Numbered from the stretch's first letter, positions 1-7,195 are shown. The stretch: DNA of 11,973 nt from Granulicella sp. UBA5172 (GCA_002413385.1 DHWW01000126.1:1-11973); one strand, 5' to 3'. Translations and numbers: made by a program. Notes: generated by a model from the sequence alone, not told the origin.

Positions 1-12
1 CCCTAAGTCTGT

Positions 13-23
13 ATGTCTCTTCT
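13..23 (+). repeat. Left sub-terminal inverted repeat of the IS110 element
   Basis: The sequence atgtctcttct matches the reverse complement of 1461-1471 (atgtcttttct) at 10 of 11 positions. The location, close to the left edge and 49 bp before the transposase start, fits a sub-terminal repeat of an IS1111-type element. A short repeat like this could occur by chance, so confidence is moderate. Confidence 0.5.
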
Positions 24-71
24 GGATTCGAGGGGCGGCTTCGGTTCTCATGTAGAGAGGAGGAGCAGAAC

Positions 72-1184
72 ATGCAGACAGTCAGATCATTCGTTGGGAT
101 GGACGTTCACAAGGAGACCATTTCGATCAGCGTTGCAGAGGACGGCAGGAACGGCCCGGTGCGGTTTCTGGGAGTCATCCCGAACCAGCCGGATGACATA
201 GCCAAGATGGCCAAACGCCTTGCCAAGCATGGCGAACTCGACTTTTGTTATGAGGCGGGCGGTTGCGGATACAACATCTATCGCCAGCTCACAGCGCTGG
301 GCCACAGTTGTACGGTTGCGGCAACCTCACTGATTCCACGTAAGCCAGGGGAGCGGATCAAGACTGATCGGCGCGACTCGCAGAAGCTGGCGATCCTACA
401 CCGATCCGGCGACCTGACGCGGGTATGGGTGCCGGACGCCACGCATGAAGCACTCCGCGATCTGGTCCGGGCGCGTGTCGATGCGTCCATGCACCTCATG
501 CGCGCCCGCCAGCAGTTGCTCGCATTCCTGCTGCGGCATGGACGTTCGTATCCGACCGGTAAGCACTGGACGCAGCGTCATCGCTCCTGGCTTGCAGGGC
601 AGACGTTTCAACTGGAAGTCCATCGGATCGTCTTTCAGGATTACGTCGAGACGGTGTGGACAGCCCAGGAGAGGAGAGATGCACTGATCGACCGGATAGC
701 AGCGATGACGGCGAACTGGTCGCTCGGACCGCTGGTCGAAGCCTTGCGTGGCCTGCGCGGGATCGACCTGCTCTCTTCGGCCACGTTCATCGCAACAACC
801 GGCGACCTGAGCCGCTTCGAGTCGCCGCGGATGCTCATGGGTTACCTCGGACTTGTTCCTTCCGAGCACTCCAGCGGTGGCACGATCCGTCGCGGCGGCA
901 TCACCAAGACCGGCAACCGCGAGGCCAGACGGATGCTGATCGAAGCTGCCTGGAGTTATCGCTATCCGGCCCGCGTCGCGAAGGAGAAGGCGGAGATCCT
1001 CGTCCGGCTGCCGAAGAACATCCGCGACATCGCGTGGAAGGCACAGACCCGCCTCTGCGCTCGCTATCGAACGATGATTGCGCGAGGCAAGAAGCCCACC
1101 GTCGTTGTCGCCGCGCTCGCTCGCGAGCTTGCCGGCTTCATCTGGGCCATCGGTCAGGAGATGAGGATTGGTACGACGACCTGA
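72..1184 (+). CDS. IS110-family transposase (DEDD recombinase)
   Basis: This 370-aa protein is a full-length IS110-family transposase, an RNA-guided DEDD/serine recombinase that moves its own element. The N-terminal RuvC-like domain (about residues 7-155) shows G-M-D-V-H-K with Asp11, then Glu61 in Y-E-A-G-G, then Asp99 and Asp102 in K-T-D-R-R-D, giving the complete DEDD set. The C-terminal transposase_20 domain (about 222-305) contains G-L-V-P-S-E-H-S-S-G-G (260-270) followed by I-T-K-T-G-N; the catalytic serine of the family lies in this region. The start is well supported: AGGAGG at 58-63 sits 8 nt before the ATG. No frameshift or internal stop is present. The family acts with a non-coding RNA from its own non-coding end, and here the only large non-coding stretch is downstream. 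Confidence 0.95.
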   Translation: MQTVRSFVGMDVHKETISISVAEDGRNGPVRFLGVIPNQPDDIAKMAKRLAKHGELDFCYEAGGCGYNIYRQLTALGHSCTVAATSLIPRKPGERIKTDRRDSQKLAILHRSGDLTRVWVPDATHEALRDLVRARVDASMHLMRARQQLLAFLLRHGRSYPTGKHWTQRHRSWLAGQTFQLEVHRIVFQDYVETVWTAQERRDALIDRIAAMTANWSLGPLVEALRGLRGIDLLSSATFIATTGDLSRFESPRMLMGYLGLVPSEHSSGGTIRRGGITKTGNREARRMLIEAAWSYRYPARVAKEKAEILVRLPKNIRDIAWKAQTRLCARYRTMIARGKKPTVVVAALARELAGFIWAIGQEMRIGTTT

Positions 1185-1198
1185 GTTGTAATGCCCGC

Positions 1199-1386
1199 CT
1201 TATCGGGTGGGGAACCGGGCGGCAGGTCATGGTGATCCTCGAGAGCCCCTTGGGCCGGTGTACCTACCGACGCCCGCGCTAAGTCCGAGGCAAGCCTGCG
1301 ACGACACACGTTCGTGCGGTATCCAACCCGCGTATGGAAGTTTGAGCGACTGTCGCTGAACGCCGCCCGGTTCCCGACCCGATAAG
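1199..1386 (+). ncRNA. Candidate IS110 guide RNA (bridge/seek RNA) in right end
   Basis: This lies in the only gene-free stretch over 300 bp (1185-1511). Arms 1199-1223 and 1362-1386 are reverse complements at 24 of 25 positions (single mismatch at 1209/1376), closing a 138-nt interior. The interior folds into further hairpins. One is GGGC+CGGT (1252-1259) with ACCG..GCCC (1266-1275, two-base bulge). Another is GCGG (1316-1319) with CCGC (1328-1331) around the loop tatccaac. A third is AGCGA (1345-1349) with TCGCT (1353-1357). IS110-family recombinases are known to use a structured RNA from the element's non-coding end, downstream in the IS1111 subgroup. Position and size fit that role. RNA ends, promoter and strand are not proven. 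The alternative is a structural DNA feature of the element's end. Confidence 0.55.
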
Positions 1387-1409
1387 AACCTAACAACAAA
1401 AACAACTGC

Positions 1410-1424
1410 TGCCTTAATAAGGCA
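1410..1424. other. Small hairpin in IS110 right end
   Basis: TGCCTT (1410-1415) and AAGGCA (1419-1424) form a perfect 6-bp stem with a 3-nt loop. An A-run follows it on the plus strand (a T-run precedes it on the minus strand). It sits between the candidate RNA and the right sub-terminal repeat. It is not terminator-like for plus-strand transcription because no T-tract follows. Confidence 0.4.
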
Positions 1425-1460
1425 AAAACGCGGTGCAGATACTCCTGCGCTTGACACCGA

Positions 1461-1471
1461 AGAAAAGACAT
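1461..1471 (-). repeat. Right sub-terminal inverted repeat of the IS110 element
   Basis: This is the reverse-complement partner of 13-23, with one mismatch in 11. It places the right boundary of the element near 1472-1478, directly against the ISL3 remnant. Confidence 0.5.
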
Positions 1472-1511
1472 GGAGGGGCTCCGCTCCGGCCCTGCCCGCA
1501 ACAGCAACATC

Positions 1512-2581
1512 TCAGACACAGGAAGGAGAATCAATCGCAATAAGAGATATCGGTAATTTTGGTTGTCGTTGACCGGAAAGAGTAATTGACGCCAGACAAC
1601 GTATCCACCTTTGCACCGTGCGAAGGCTCAGACCGAGTTGCCGAGCGACGTCAGATTGACTTATCCCGCTTTCCACCAGAGTTCTCATCTGTTCATAGAG
1701 TCCGTAACGATGATGTCTCTTCTCGTGCCTGATTGCCAAGGTCTCAACGGGATCTGCTGGAACCGCAACAGGATTTAGAATCTCAATAAGGCTGCTCTGT
1801 TGGACAGCTTCGGCAGCCTGCATCATGGTGCGACGGTGAGGCTCGAGCGCGTTCCGCAATGCCTCGCTCAGGTTCCGCAGCAGATGCCAGCGATCGGCGA
1901 TCTGAATGGCTTCTGGACAAGCTCTTCGTGTCGCTTTGGCATAGGCGCTGGCCCGGTCCCTGCTAACAATCTCCGTTCCCGGATGCTTTTGCAACCATGT
2001 TGCTAGTGTTCCGGCTTCGCGGTCTGGAAGCAGATCCACAACCCTGCCTGCTTCCAGATCGCACAGAATCGTCCCGTACCGGTGACCCTTTTTCCATGCC
2101 CAATCATCCACTCCAAGTACGCGTGGAGCCGAGAGGGGCACAGGCTGAACGCGACGCCGCACCTGACGTAGCAACGTTGAGCCATCAATCAGCAAGCCAA
2201 GCCGCCGTGCCATGCGAGCTCCGGCCTGTCCTCCAAGGGCCAGGGTAAGCCAATCCAAAGTCTCAGTCGCCCGAAGGGTGCGCCGCGCATACCGCCGCGC
2301 GTGCCGGGAAACGGTTCGGTGAAGATACGTCGGCGGCAACCCTCGCCGACGCAGAAGAACCGTCGCGTAGAAAGCAGGATCCGAACAGGCAGCCCCTCCC
2401 ACGGCAGGTCCCCCAGTCGACGAGCGTATCGGCTGTGCACTCGACCGGATGGGGTTCCACAATCCGGGCAAGCTACACGGGGCCGACAACCCTGGACCTC
2501 CATCTGAATCGCTCCGTCCTTCGGACGAAGACAGAGGAGCTTCACTTCGGCATGGTTCGGCAGCAGCGTCCCTTGGGCCAT
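1512..2581 (-). pseudogene. ISL3-family transposase, frameshifted and C-terminally truncated
   Basis: Translation from ATG 2581 (GGAGG 6 nt upstream, after a possible TTG at 2584) gives the ISL3 N-terminal zinc-finger region: C-P-D-C-G, then R-R-F-F-C-V-G-E-G-C, then I-F-T-E-P-F-P-G. Near 2291-2305 the homology jumps frame: one base is missing relative to an intact gene. The next frame continues with A-R-R-Y-A-R-R-T, G-G-Q-A-G-A-R, V-D-D-W-A-W-K-K-G-H-R-Y-G, V-S-R-D-R-A and A-D-R-W-H-L-L-R-N-L. A helix-turn-helix-like segment (Q-S-D-V-A-R-Q-L-G-L-S) follows. Beyond about 1600 the sequence stops resembling the family and the frame ends at 1512. Two acidic residues of the DDE core are present, but the distal part that should carry the Glu is absent, so it is almost certainly inactive. 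Confidence 0.9.
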
Positions 2582-2637
2582 CAAGAGCCTCCAGCTACCT
2601 TCTTCTTACCTGCGCACAGGCGCGCTGGAAAGAATCA

Positions 2638-2657
2638 CCAAATGTACGGAAGAACCC
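2638..2657 (-). repeat. ISL3 terminal inverted repeat (GH95-side end)
   Basis: Read on the minus strand, this is gggttcttccgtacatttgg. It starts with GG and resembles ISL3-family ends from memory. It lies 56 bp outside the transposase ATG and 21 bp from the GH95 stop codon. No second copy was found in the window. Confidence 0.65.
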
Positions 2658-2678
2658 AAATAATTAGCAAAACAACAC

Positions 2679-5048
2679 TTAAGGTTGAGCTGGTCGAAGC
2701 GCTCCGTTTAGGGTGACGGACTTGTTTCGCTGGGCTGAGATGTCGGTCGACTGATCGTTGTAAATCACGTGATACCGTGCATCTCGGCTGATCCGGAGGC
2801 TAAATTTTGTCAGTCGTCCATCTTTCCAGTAGATATCGACTTTGCCGCCGCCGCGTACCCGTACGCCCTTCAGGCTGCCTTCAGGCCACTGGGAAGGTAA
2901 GGCAGGCAACAAAGTAATCTCGTCGGGGGTGCTTTGCACCAGCATCTCCATCATGGCTGCCGGCCCACCCAAATTCCCATCAATCTGAAAGGGCGGACAG
3001 AGGTCGAACATGTTGGGAAGGGTCATCTGCGTAAGCAGAAGCTTCAAATTCGTATATGCGGCATCAGCGTTATGAAGTCTCGCCCAGAGTGCGATGCGCC
3101 ACACGTCGGACCAACCTGTGCTGCCATCGCCGCGCAGTTCCATGGATTTCCGGGCTGCAGCCGCCAGCTGCGGTGTCTTCGCCATGTCGATGTCGTGCCC
3201 TGGATAAAGCGAATACAGGTGCGACATATGACGGTGATGCGGTTCCGTCTCCGCATAATCCTTGATCCATTCCTGCAATTGTCCCTGTTTGCCAACCTGC
3301 AACGGAGGCAGACGTTTTTGCGCAGCTTCTAATCTCTTGCTGAACTCCGCATCCGTCTGGAGGATGCGAGCTGCGGCACGAGTGTTCTCGAACAACTCCT
3401 GATTCAGCTCTATGTCCATGGTCGGAGCGTAGGTGAGGTGTTCGGGCTTGCCGTCAAGAAGGTAGGCGTTCTCCGGGGAGGTGGAAGGATTGGTCACCAG
3501 GCGGCCCGCATAGGGAAGCCCCGCAGGGATCTCGACCATGGAACTCAGCGAAAACTCGGCGGCTTCCTTCATTGCCGGATACGCCTGCTTCTTGAGGAAG
3601 TCACGATCGCCGCTAAAGAGGTAGTGATCCCACATCTGGTTGGCGAGCCAGGCCTGCCCCATGGGCCAGATGCCCCACGTACCGTCTACAGGCGCTGTGG
3701 CGCGCCATATATCTGTGTTGTGGTGCAGCACCCAGCCATTGCTGCGATAGTGCACCTTTGCCGTAGCCGCACCGCTCTGCCGCAAGTCGCCGATCAAACC
3801 CCAAAGCGGCTGCTCGGTTTCCCATAGATCACCAGCATCAGCCTGCCAGTAGTTCATCTCTAAATTGATGTTCGTAGTCCATTTGCTGCCCCAGGGCGGC
3901 CTCAAACTGTCGTTCCAAATGCCTTGTAGGTTTGCAGGTTGCCCACCAGTCCGGGAAGACGAGAGAAGGAGATAGCGTCCGAACTCGAAATACAACGCCA
4001 AAAGCTTTGGGTCATCCGTTTTGCCGAACGCGGCGATGCGTTCGTCCGTCGGTTGGTCTGTGTCGTCGCGGCCTAGTTCCAAGCGAACCCGAGAGAAGAG
4101 CGCGCCAAAGTCCGCGATGTGACGTTCTCGCAATTGCGCATAGGTTTTGCTCAATGCGTGGTCAAGATAACCCTGAACGGCGCTAACGGGATCCCCGGAG
4201 ATGTCGCGATAATTGCGGAAGCTGGTCGCATTGCTGAAAACGAGAGTGACCGTGTTTGCGCCAGAAACCTCAAGGTGATCACCCGAAGTCTTCATGGAGC
4301 CCCCGTCCGTAAGTACTTTTAGCTTCGCGGCAAAGCGTAGGCCGGGTTGATCCCAGGAGCCGGTCCACGAGAACGGCGGATTCTGCCGTGGTTGGATCTG
4401 CCCGCTTAGCTGAATTGTTCCATCGTCACCACTGGTAACCTGGGTTCCCGGCTGCGGCGAGTCCATGGCAACGCTGAAGGTAAGCTTGCCTGGCTCACTC
4501 GCTGTCATATGAACGACAAGCACCTGGTCTGGGAAGGAAACAAAGCTTTCGCGCCGGAACCGCACGCCGTTCACGGTGTACTCGGTCGTCGCTGTGGCTG
4601 TTGTCAGATCCAGGCCACGCTGGTACGCCGTCGGATCATGCTGCCCGGCAAAATGCAAATGCAGGTCACAGAAGGGTTGATAGGGCATCAGCAGTTTTGG
4701 CTTGCCCATCATGGTTTCGGCCAGCTTCTCGGCCTCAGCCACCTTCCCTTGGAAGATCAGGCTGCGGATCTCGTTAAGGTGCTGGGCGGCATCCGGGTTG
4801 TCATAATCATGGGGCGTGCCACCCCAAAGCGTACTTTCATTGATTTGGTATCTCTCGTCTTCCACGCCGCCGAAGTCCATGGCGCCGATACGACCGTTGC
4901 CTAAAGGTATAGCTTCGGTCCACTTTGCCGCTGGCCTGGAAAAGTGCAGACGCGGCGCGACGTCCTCGGCCATCGCTAAACCGCTCAAGATACCTCCGGC
5001 GAGCAGCAAGCAGGTAACAAACCTCAGAAATATGGTCACTCTATTCAT
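2679..5048 (-). CDS. GH95 alpha-L-fucosidase / alpha-L-galactosidase-like, secreted
   Basis: This 789-aa protein is a typical length for glycoside hydrolase family 95, inverting exo-enzymes that remove terminal alpha-1,2-L-fucose or alpha-L-galactose. A Sec signal peptide spans residues 1-27 (hydrophobic core, then L-A-M-A). The N-terminal beta domain (about 33-290) opens with W-T-E-A-I-P-L-G-N-G-R-I-G and contains Q-I-N-E-S-T-L-W-G-G. The (alpha/alpha)6 catalytic domain carries T-N-I-N-L-E-M-N-Y-W with Asn393 and Asn395, S-P-E-N with Glu526 (probable general acid), H-R-H-M-S-H-L (605-611) and Q-I-D-G-N with Asp690 (probable base activated by the Asn pair). These assignments are by motif from the Bifidobacterium AfcA enzyme. 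ATG 5048 is preferred because GGAG lies 5 nt upstream and the signal peptide starts there; an in-frame ATG at 5315 is discussed in the findings. It is the last gene of the cluster; ISL3 DNA follows its stop. Confidence 0.93.
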   Translation of the reverse strand: MNRVTIFLRFVTCLLLAGGILSGLAMAEDVAPRLHFSRPAAKWTEAIPLGNGRIGAMDFGGVEDERYQINESTLWGGTPHDYDNPDAAQHLNEIRSLIFQGKVAEAEKLAETMMGKPKLLMPYQPFCDLHLHFAGQHDPTAYQRGLDLTTATATTEYTVNGVRFRRESFVSFPDQVLVVHMTASEPGKLTFSVAMDSPQPGTQVTSGDDGTIQLSGQIQPRQNPPFSWTGSWDQPGLRFAAKLKVLTDGGSMKTSGDHLEVSGANTVTLVFSNATSFRNYRDISGDPVSAVQGYLDHALSKTYAQLRERHIADFGALFSRVRLELGRDDTDQPTDERIAAFGKTDDPKLLALYFEFGRYLLLSSSRTGGQPANLQGIWNDSLRPPWGSKWTTNINLEMNYWQADAGDLWETEQPLWGLIGDLRQSGAATAKVHYRSNGWVLHHNTDIWRATAPVDGTWGIWPMGQAWLANQMWDHYLFSGDRDFLKKQAYPAMKEAAEFSLSSMVEIPAGLPYAGRLVTNPSTSPENAYLLDGKPEHLTYAPTMDIELNQELFENTRAAARILQTDAEFSKRLEAAQKRLPPLQVGKQGQLQEWIKDYAETEPHHRHMSHLYSLYPGHDIDMAKTPQLAAAARKSMELRGDGSTGWSDVWRIALWARLHNADAAYTNLKLLLTQMTLPNMFDLCPPFQIDGNLGGPAAMMEMLVQSTPDEITLLPALPSQWPEGSLKGVRVRGGGKVDIYWKDGRLTKFSLRISRDARYHVIYNDQSTDISAQRNKSVTLNGALRPAQP

Positions 5049-5311
5049 GTTTTCTCCGTAGGCAGTCTTGGCACGTCCCGCTTTTTTGATGTGAGACTGA
5101 TGTGTACTCCACGGGAGGGCGCTTGCAGTGCGTAGCCGCGAAAACGGCCAAGACACCGAGTGTAGAGTCACCTCACAAGAGGGCGAGGCGTGAGGGTTAT
5201 GGTCCAGCGTCTGATGGTAACTAATCTTCTGAGTCAGACTTGAAACGCTACTGCCCGCTGGCGGTAACTGACTGTAAACTGCATCAACAGTCCCTGCCGT
5301 CTGAGTACGGC
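5049..5311 (-). other. 263-nt GH97-GH95 intergenic region
   Basis: This is the longest gap inside the cluster. It holds a 5-bp hairpin right after the GH97 stop (GCCGT/ACGGC, 5296-5311, no T-tract). It also holds the palindrome TCTGA-G-TCAGA (5228-5238) and two near-identical 9-mers ggtaactaa (5216-5224) and ggtaactga (5263-5271). No convincing -35/-10 pair is visible. The GH95 frame stays open through the whole gap, but the translation is a Ser/Thr/His-rich string without recognisable features. An internal promoter or regulator site is possible but not shown. Confidence 0.4.
5054..5057 (-). promoter_or_regulatory. Ribosome binding site deciding the GH95 start
   Basis: GGAG on the minus strand is separated from ATG 5048 by aaaac (5 nt). 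Together with the signal peptide that starts there, this selects 5048 over the in-frame ATG 267 nt upstream. Confidence 0.7.
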
Positions 5312-7180
5312 TCATTTACAGCTCTTCCCGCAGTTTTGAATGCGAGCCACGAAGCCACCTCGCGGCGACAGCGTCAATTTGATGTGATCCGCCGCCGTCG
5401 CGTTAACGGTTTCACGATCCCAGGCATCCGGGTGGTTCTTGGTGTCAAAGAGTTCCGTGGCTTGCCAAGTCCCCTTAGCAAGGAAGTCGAGAGCAACGTC
5501 CACATTCGTTTCGCTTCCCCCGTTGATGATGGCGACAAACCACTGATCGCCTGAACGTCGTGCCTCGGCAACCAGTTTGCCCGGCTCACTTCCAGGAAGC
5601 ACACGAGTTTCGTCCCATACCGAAGGGATCGCCTCAAGCACATCCTTTGCGGGGTTAGCGATGTAGTCCTTCGGGTTCCCGCCAAAGCAGAGATAAGGCG
5701 AGGTAAAGAGGATGGCCTGAGCCAGTTCGTGTCCCCAGGCGTTGCCCTGAAGTTCTTTGGACTCGAACACCGTCGGTGTGTAATCCCCTGGCCCCGCGAT
5801 ATAGCGCGTAAACGGGAGAATGACGTCGTGATCGGCATCCAGATGGCGCTTGTACCGAGTGATCTGGTATTCGTGTCCACGCACGCCTTCGCGGGTCAGC
5901 GCATTGGGCCACGTACGTTGCATCCCGGTGGGCTTGGTCGCACCATGAAAATCTACCATGAGGTGATATGTAGCGGCATCCCGTGCCGTATCCCAGTACC
6001 ACGTAGACCACCAGCGGTTGGTTGGTGGAGGAAAGTCGATCTTTATACCCACGACGCCCGCCGCGGCTGCTTTTTGAAAGTACGCCTTGCGCGCTTCCGG
6101 CTTCTCCACTTCCTTGCTGTGTACCCAGATCCAGATCTTCACATTCTGCTTCTTCGCGTACGCGATCGTGGAGGTCAAGGTGCCCCATGGGTCTTTCCAC
6201 GACGACCAGCCTTCGTCGATGAGGTAATACTCAAAGCCAAGCTGCCTGGTCCAGTCCACCCATTGCCTTTGCTCGTCTTCCCGCGGATCTCCGGTGGCGA
6301 GCCATTGCCACGTCGATCGTCCCGGTTTGATCCAGTTTGCACCCGCCAACTCCTTGTTGGGGGCAGCGTTCAGGTTCTGGACCAGCGTCGTGTTGACCAG
6401 CGCGGTCAGGTCTCTGGCAATCACCGTAACCCGCCATGGTTGCACGACGGTTTGATCCGTTTCCCAGCCCTGCGGATCATTCAGCAGTTGACCCTGCAGG
6501 GTGCCGTCTGGACCGGGCTTGATTGCCAGGTCGCCGTAATCCTTCAACGCAGCTTCTGTGAGTGTGACATACAGCTTCCCCACATGCGCGGTGATAGGCA
6601 AGCCGAGGTTCCCGCTCCCGAGCTGACTAAGTGTTGTAGTCCGGTACGGGCTTTCGTAGCTGGGATCCCATGCGTCAACCCACATTGTGGGATCCCCAGG
6701 CAGCTTCCAGGCGGAGCGGTCCGCTTGCACTCTTCTGCCCGGCTTGGCCGGGAGCCGTAGCCTAACGGCAACACCGTCATCGGCTACATGGACGTCAACC
6801 TCGAAGGACTGGCCGTGGGACTGTGCTGGCACGATCGCTTCCGTTGCGTGGTTAACTGCAACCGCGTGCGCTCCGGAAAACGGATAGTGCTCCGTGACAA
6901 CGTGTTGTTTCGCGCGCCCCAGAGTGACGCCTTCTCCTAATTCCACGTCGTCGCTCAGGATGCCGAGGGAGGAGGGCGCGAGAACCGGCTGACCGTCGAC
7001 AGTGACGCTATAGGTAAGGTTTCCTGCATCATTCTGGAGGGACAGTTCCACGCTTCGGTCAGGACTTGCCACCAGGACAGATTGCTTTTCCGGACTCGAA
7101 TGAACCGAACTCGCGCCCGCCTGCAAAGCCGCGGTGGTTAAGACCAGATACCCGAACACCTTTGCCGCTTGTAACCTCAA
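5312..7180 (-). CDS. GH97 family glycoside hydrolase, retaining type, secreted
   Basis: This 622-aa protein matches glycoside hydrolase family 97: an N-terminal beta-sandwich (about 30-275), a TIM barrel (about 278-530) and a short C-terminal beta domain. The barrel shows W-I-K-P-G-R-S-T-W-Q-W, Y-Y-L-I-D-E-G-W, G-I-K-I-D-F (Asp372) and N-A-L-T-R-E-G-V-R-G-H-E-Y (Glu421, Glu427). An Asp in the K-x-D-F position is the nucleophile signature of retaining members such as Bacteroides alpha-galactosidase; inverting SusB-type alpha-glucosidases lack it. Alpha-D-galactosidase or beta-L-arabinopyranosidase are the likely activities. I choose TTG 7180 as the start: AAGGAG lies 9 nt upstream and a clean signal peptide follows (K-V-F-G-Y-L-V-L-T-T-A-A-L-Q-A-G-A). 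ATG 7210 and TTG 7246 are upstream alternatives without a good ribosome site. The C-terminal Cys pair (C-G-K-S-C-K) is unusual. Confidence 0.93.
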   Translation of the reverse strand: MRLQAAKVFGYLVLTTAALQAGASSVHSSPEKQSVLVASPDRSVELSLQNDAGNLTYSVTVDGQPVLAPSSLGILSDDVELGEGVTLGRAKQHVVTEHYPFSGAHAVAVNHATEAIVPAQSHGQSFEVDVHVADDGVAVRLRLPAKPGRRVQADRSAWKLPGDPTMWVDAWDPSYESPYRTTTLSQLGSGNLGLPITAHVGKLYVTLTEAALKDYGDLAIKPGPDGTLQGQLLNDPQGWETDQTVVQPWRVTVIARDLTALVNTTLVQNLNAAPNKELAGANWIKPGRSTWQWLATGDPREDEQRQWVDWTRQLGFEYYLIDEGWSSWKDPWGTLTSTIAYAKKQNVKIWIWVHSKEVEKPEARKAYFQKAAAAGVVGIKIDFPPPTNRWWSTWYWDTARDAATYHLMVDFHGATKPTGMQRTWPNALTREGVRGHEYQITRYKRHLDADHDVILPFTRYIAGPGDYTPTVFESKELQGNAWGHELAQAILFTSPYLCFGGNPKDYIANPAKDVLEAIPSVWDETRVLPGSEPGKLVAEARRSGDQWFVAIINGGSETNVDVALDFLAKGTWQATELFDTKNHPDAWDRETVNATAADHIKLTLSPRGGFVARIQNCGKSCK

Positions 7181-7189
7181 TGGCGAAAT

Positions 7190-7195
7190 CTCCTT
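7190..7195 (-). promoter_or_regulatory. Ribosome binding site deciding the GH97 TTG start
   Basis: AAGGAG on the minus strand lies 9 nt before TTG 7180. It is the best Shine-Dalgarno match in the 102-nt GH2-GH97 gap and places the signal peptide directly at the N-terminus. Confidence 0.65.

Larger units (their letters stand above)
13..1471 (+). mobile_element. IS110-family insertion sequence, IS1111-like layout
   Basis: The element comprises one DEDD transposase gene (72-1184), a short left end and a long non-coding right end (1185 to about 1471). Imperfect sub-terminal inverted repeats, 13-23 and 1461-1471, match at 10 of 11 positions. In the IS1111 subgroup such repeats lie a few bases inside the true ends, so the real boundaries are probably a few bp outside the coordinates given. 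A long non-coding right end is also the known arrangement of that subgroup, whereas the IS110 subgroup proper has a long left end. No flanking direct repeat is expected for this family. The right end abuts the truncated end of an ISL3 remnant. The transposase is intact, so the element may be active. The exact ends are uncertain because only 12 bp of left flank are visible. Confidence 0.7.
1475..2657 (-). mobile_element. Decayed ISL3-family insertion sequence
   Basis: A minus-strand ISL3-type transposase pseudogene lies behind a recognisable terminal repeat whose outermost bases are GGG at 2655-2657 (minus strand reads gggttcttccgtacatttgg inward). I find no matching repeat at the other side before the IS110 element begins, so the distal end has been lost or lies outside the window. 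The 8 bases outside the surviving end are aaataatt (2658-2665). ISL3 elements typically make 8-bp duplications, but the partner copy is not visible. The left limit given here is simply where the IS110 element appears to stop. Confidence 0.75.

Noticed and set aside
656..1282. A 208-codon plus-strand frame overlapping the IS110 transposase
   Set aside because: It is a shadow of the transposase in another frame. It is Arg/Asp-rich and has no recognisable domain.
1199..1386. A MITE bounded by 25-bp inverted repeats
   Set aside because: The flanking bases do not form a target-site duplication. The unit sits wholly inside the IS110 right end where an RNA is expected, so a structured RNA is the better reading.
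2291..2315. Programmed -1 frameshifting in the ISL3 transposase
   Set aside because: No canonical X-XXY-YYZ slippery heptamer is in register before the shift. The downstream frame is also degraded at its C-terminus, so mutation is the simpler explanation.
5729..6760. A 343-codon open frame on the plus strand inside GH97
   Set aside because: It is antisense to a clear GH97 gene. The translation is rich in Arg/Pro with no family features, as expected for a shadow frame in GC-rich DNA.
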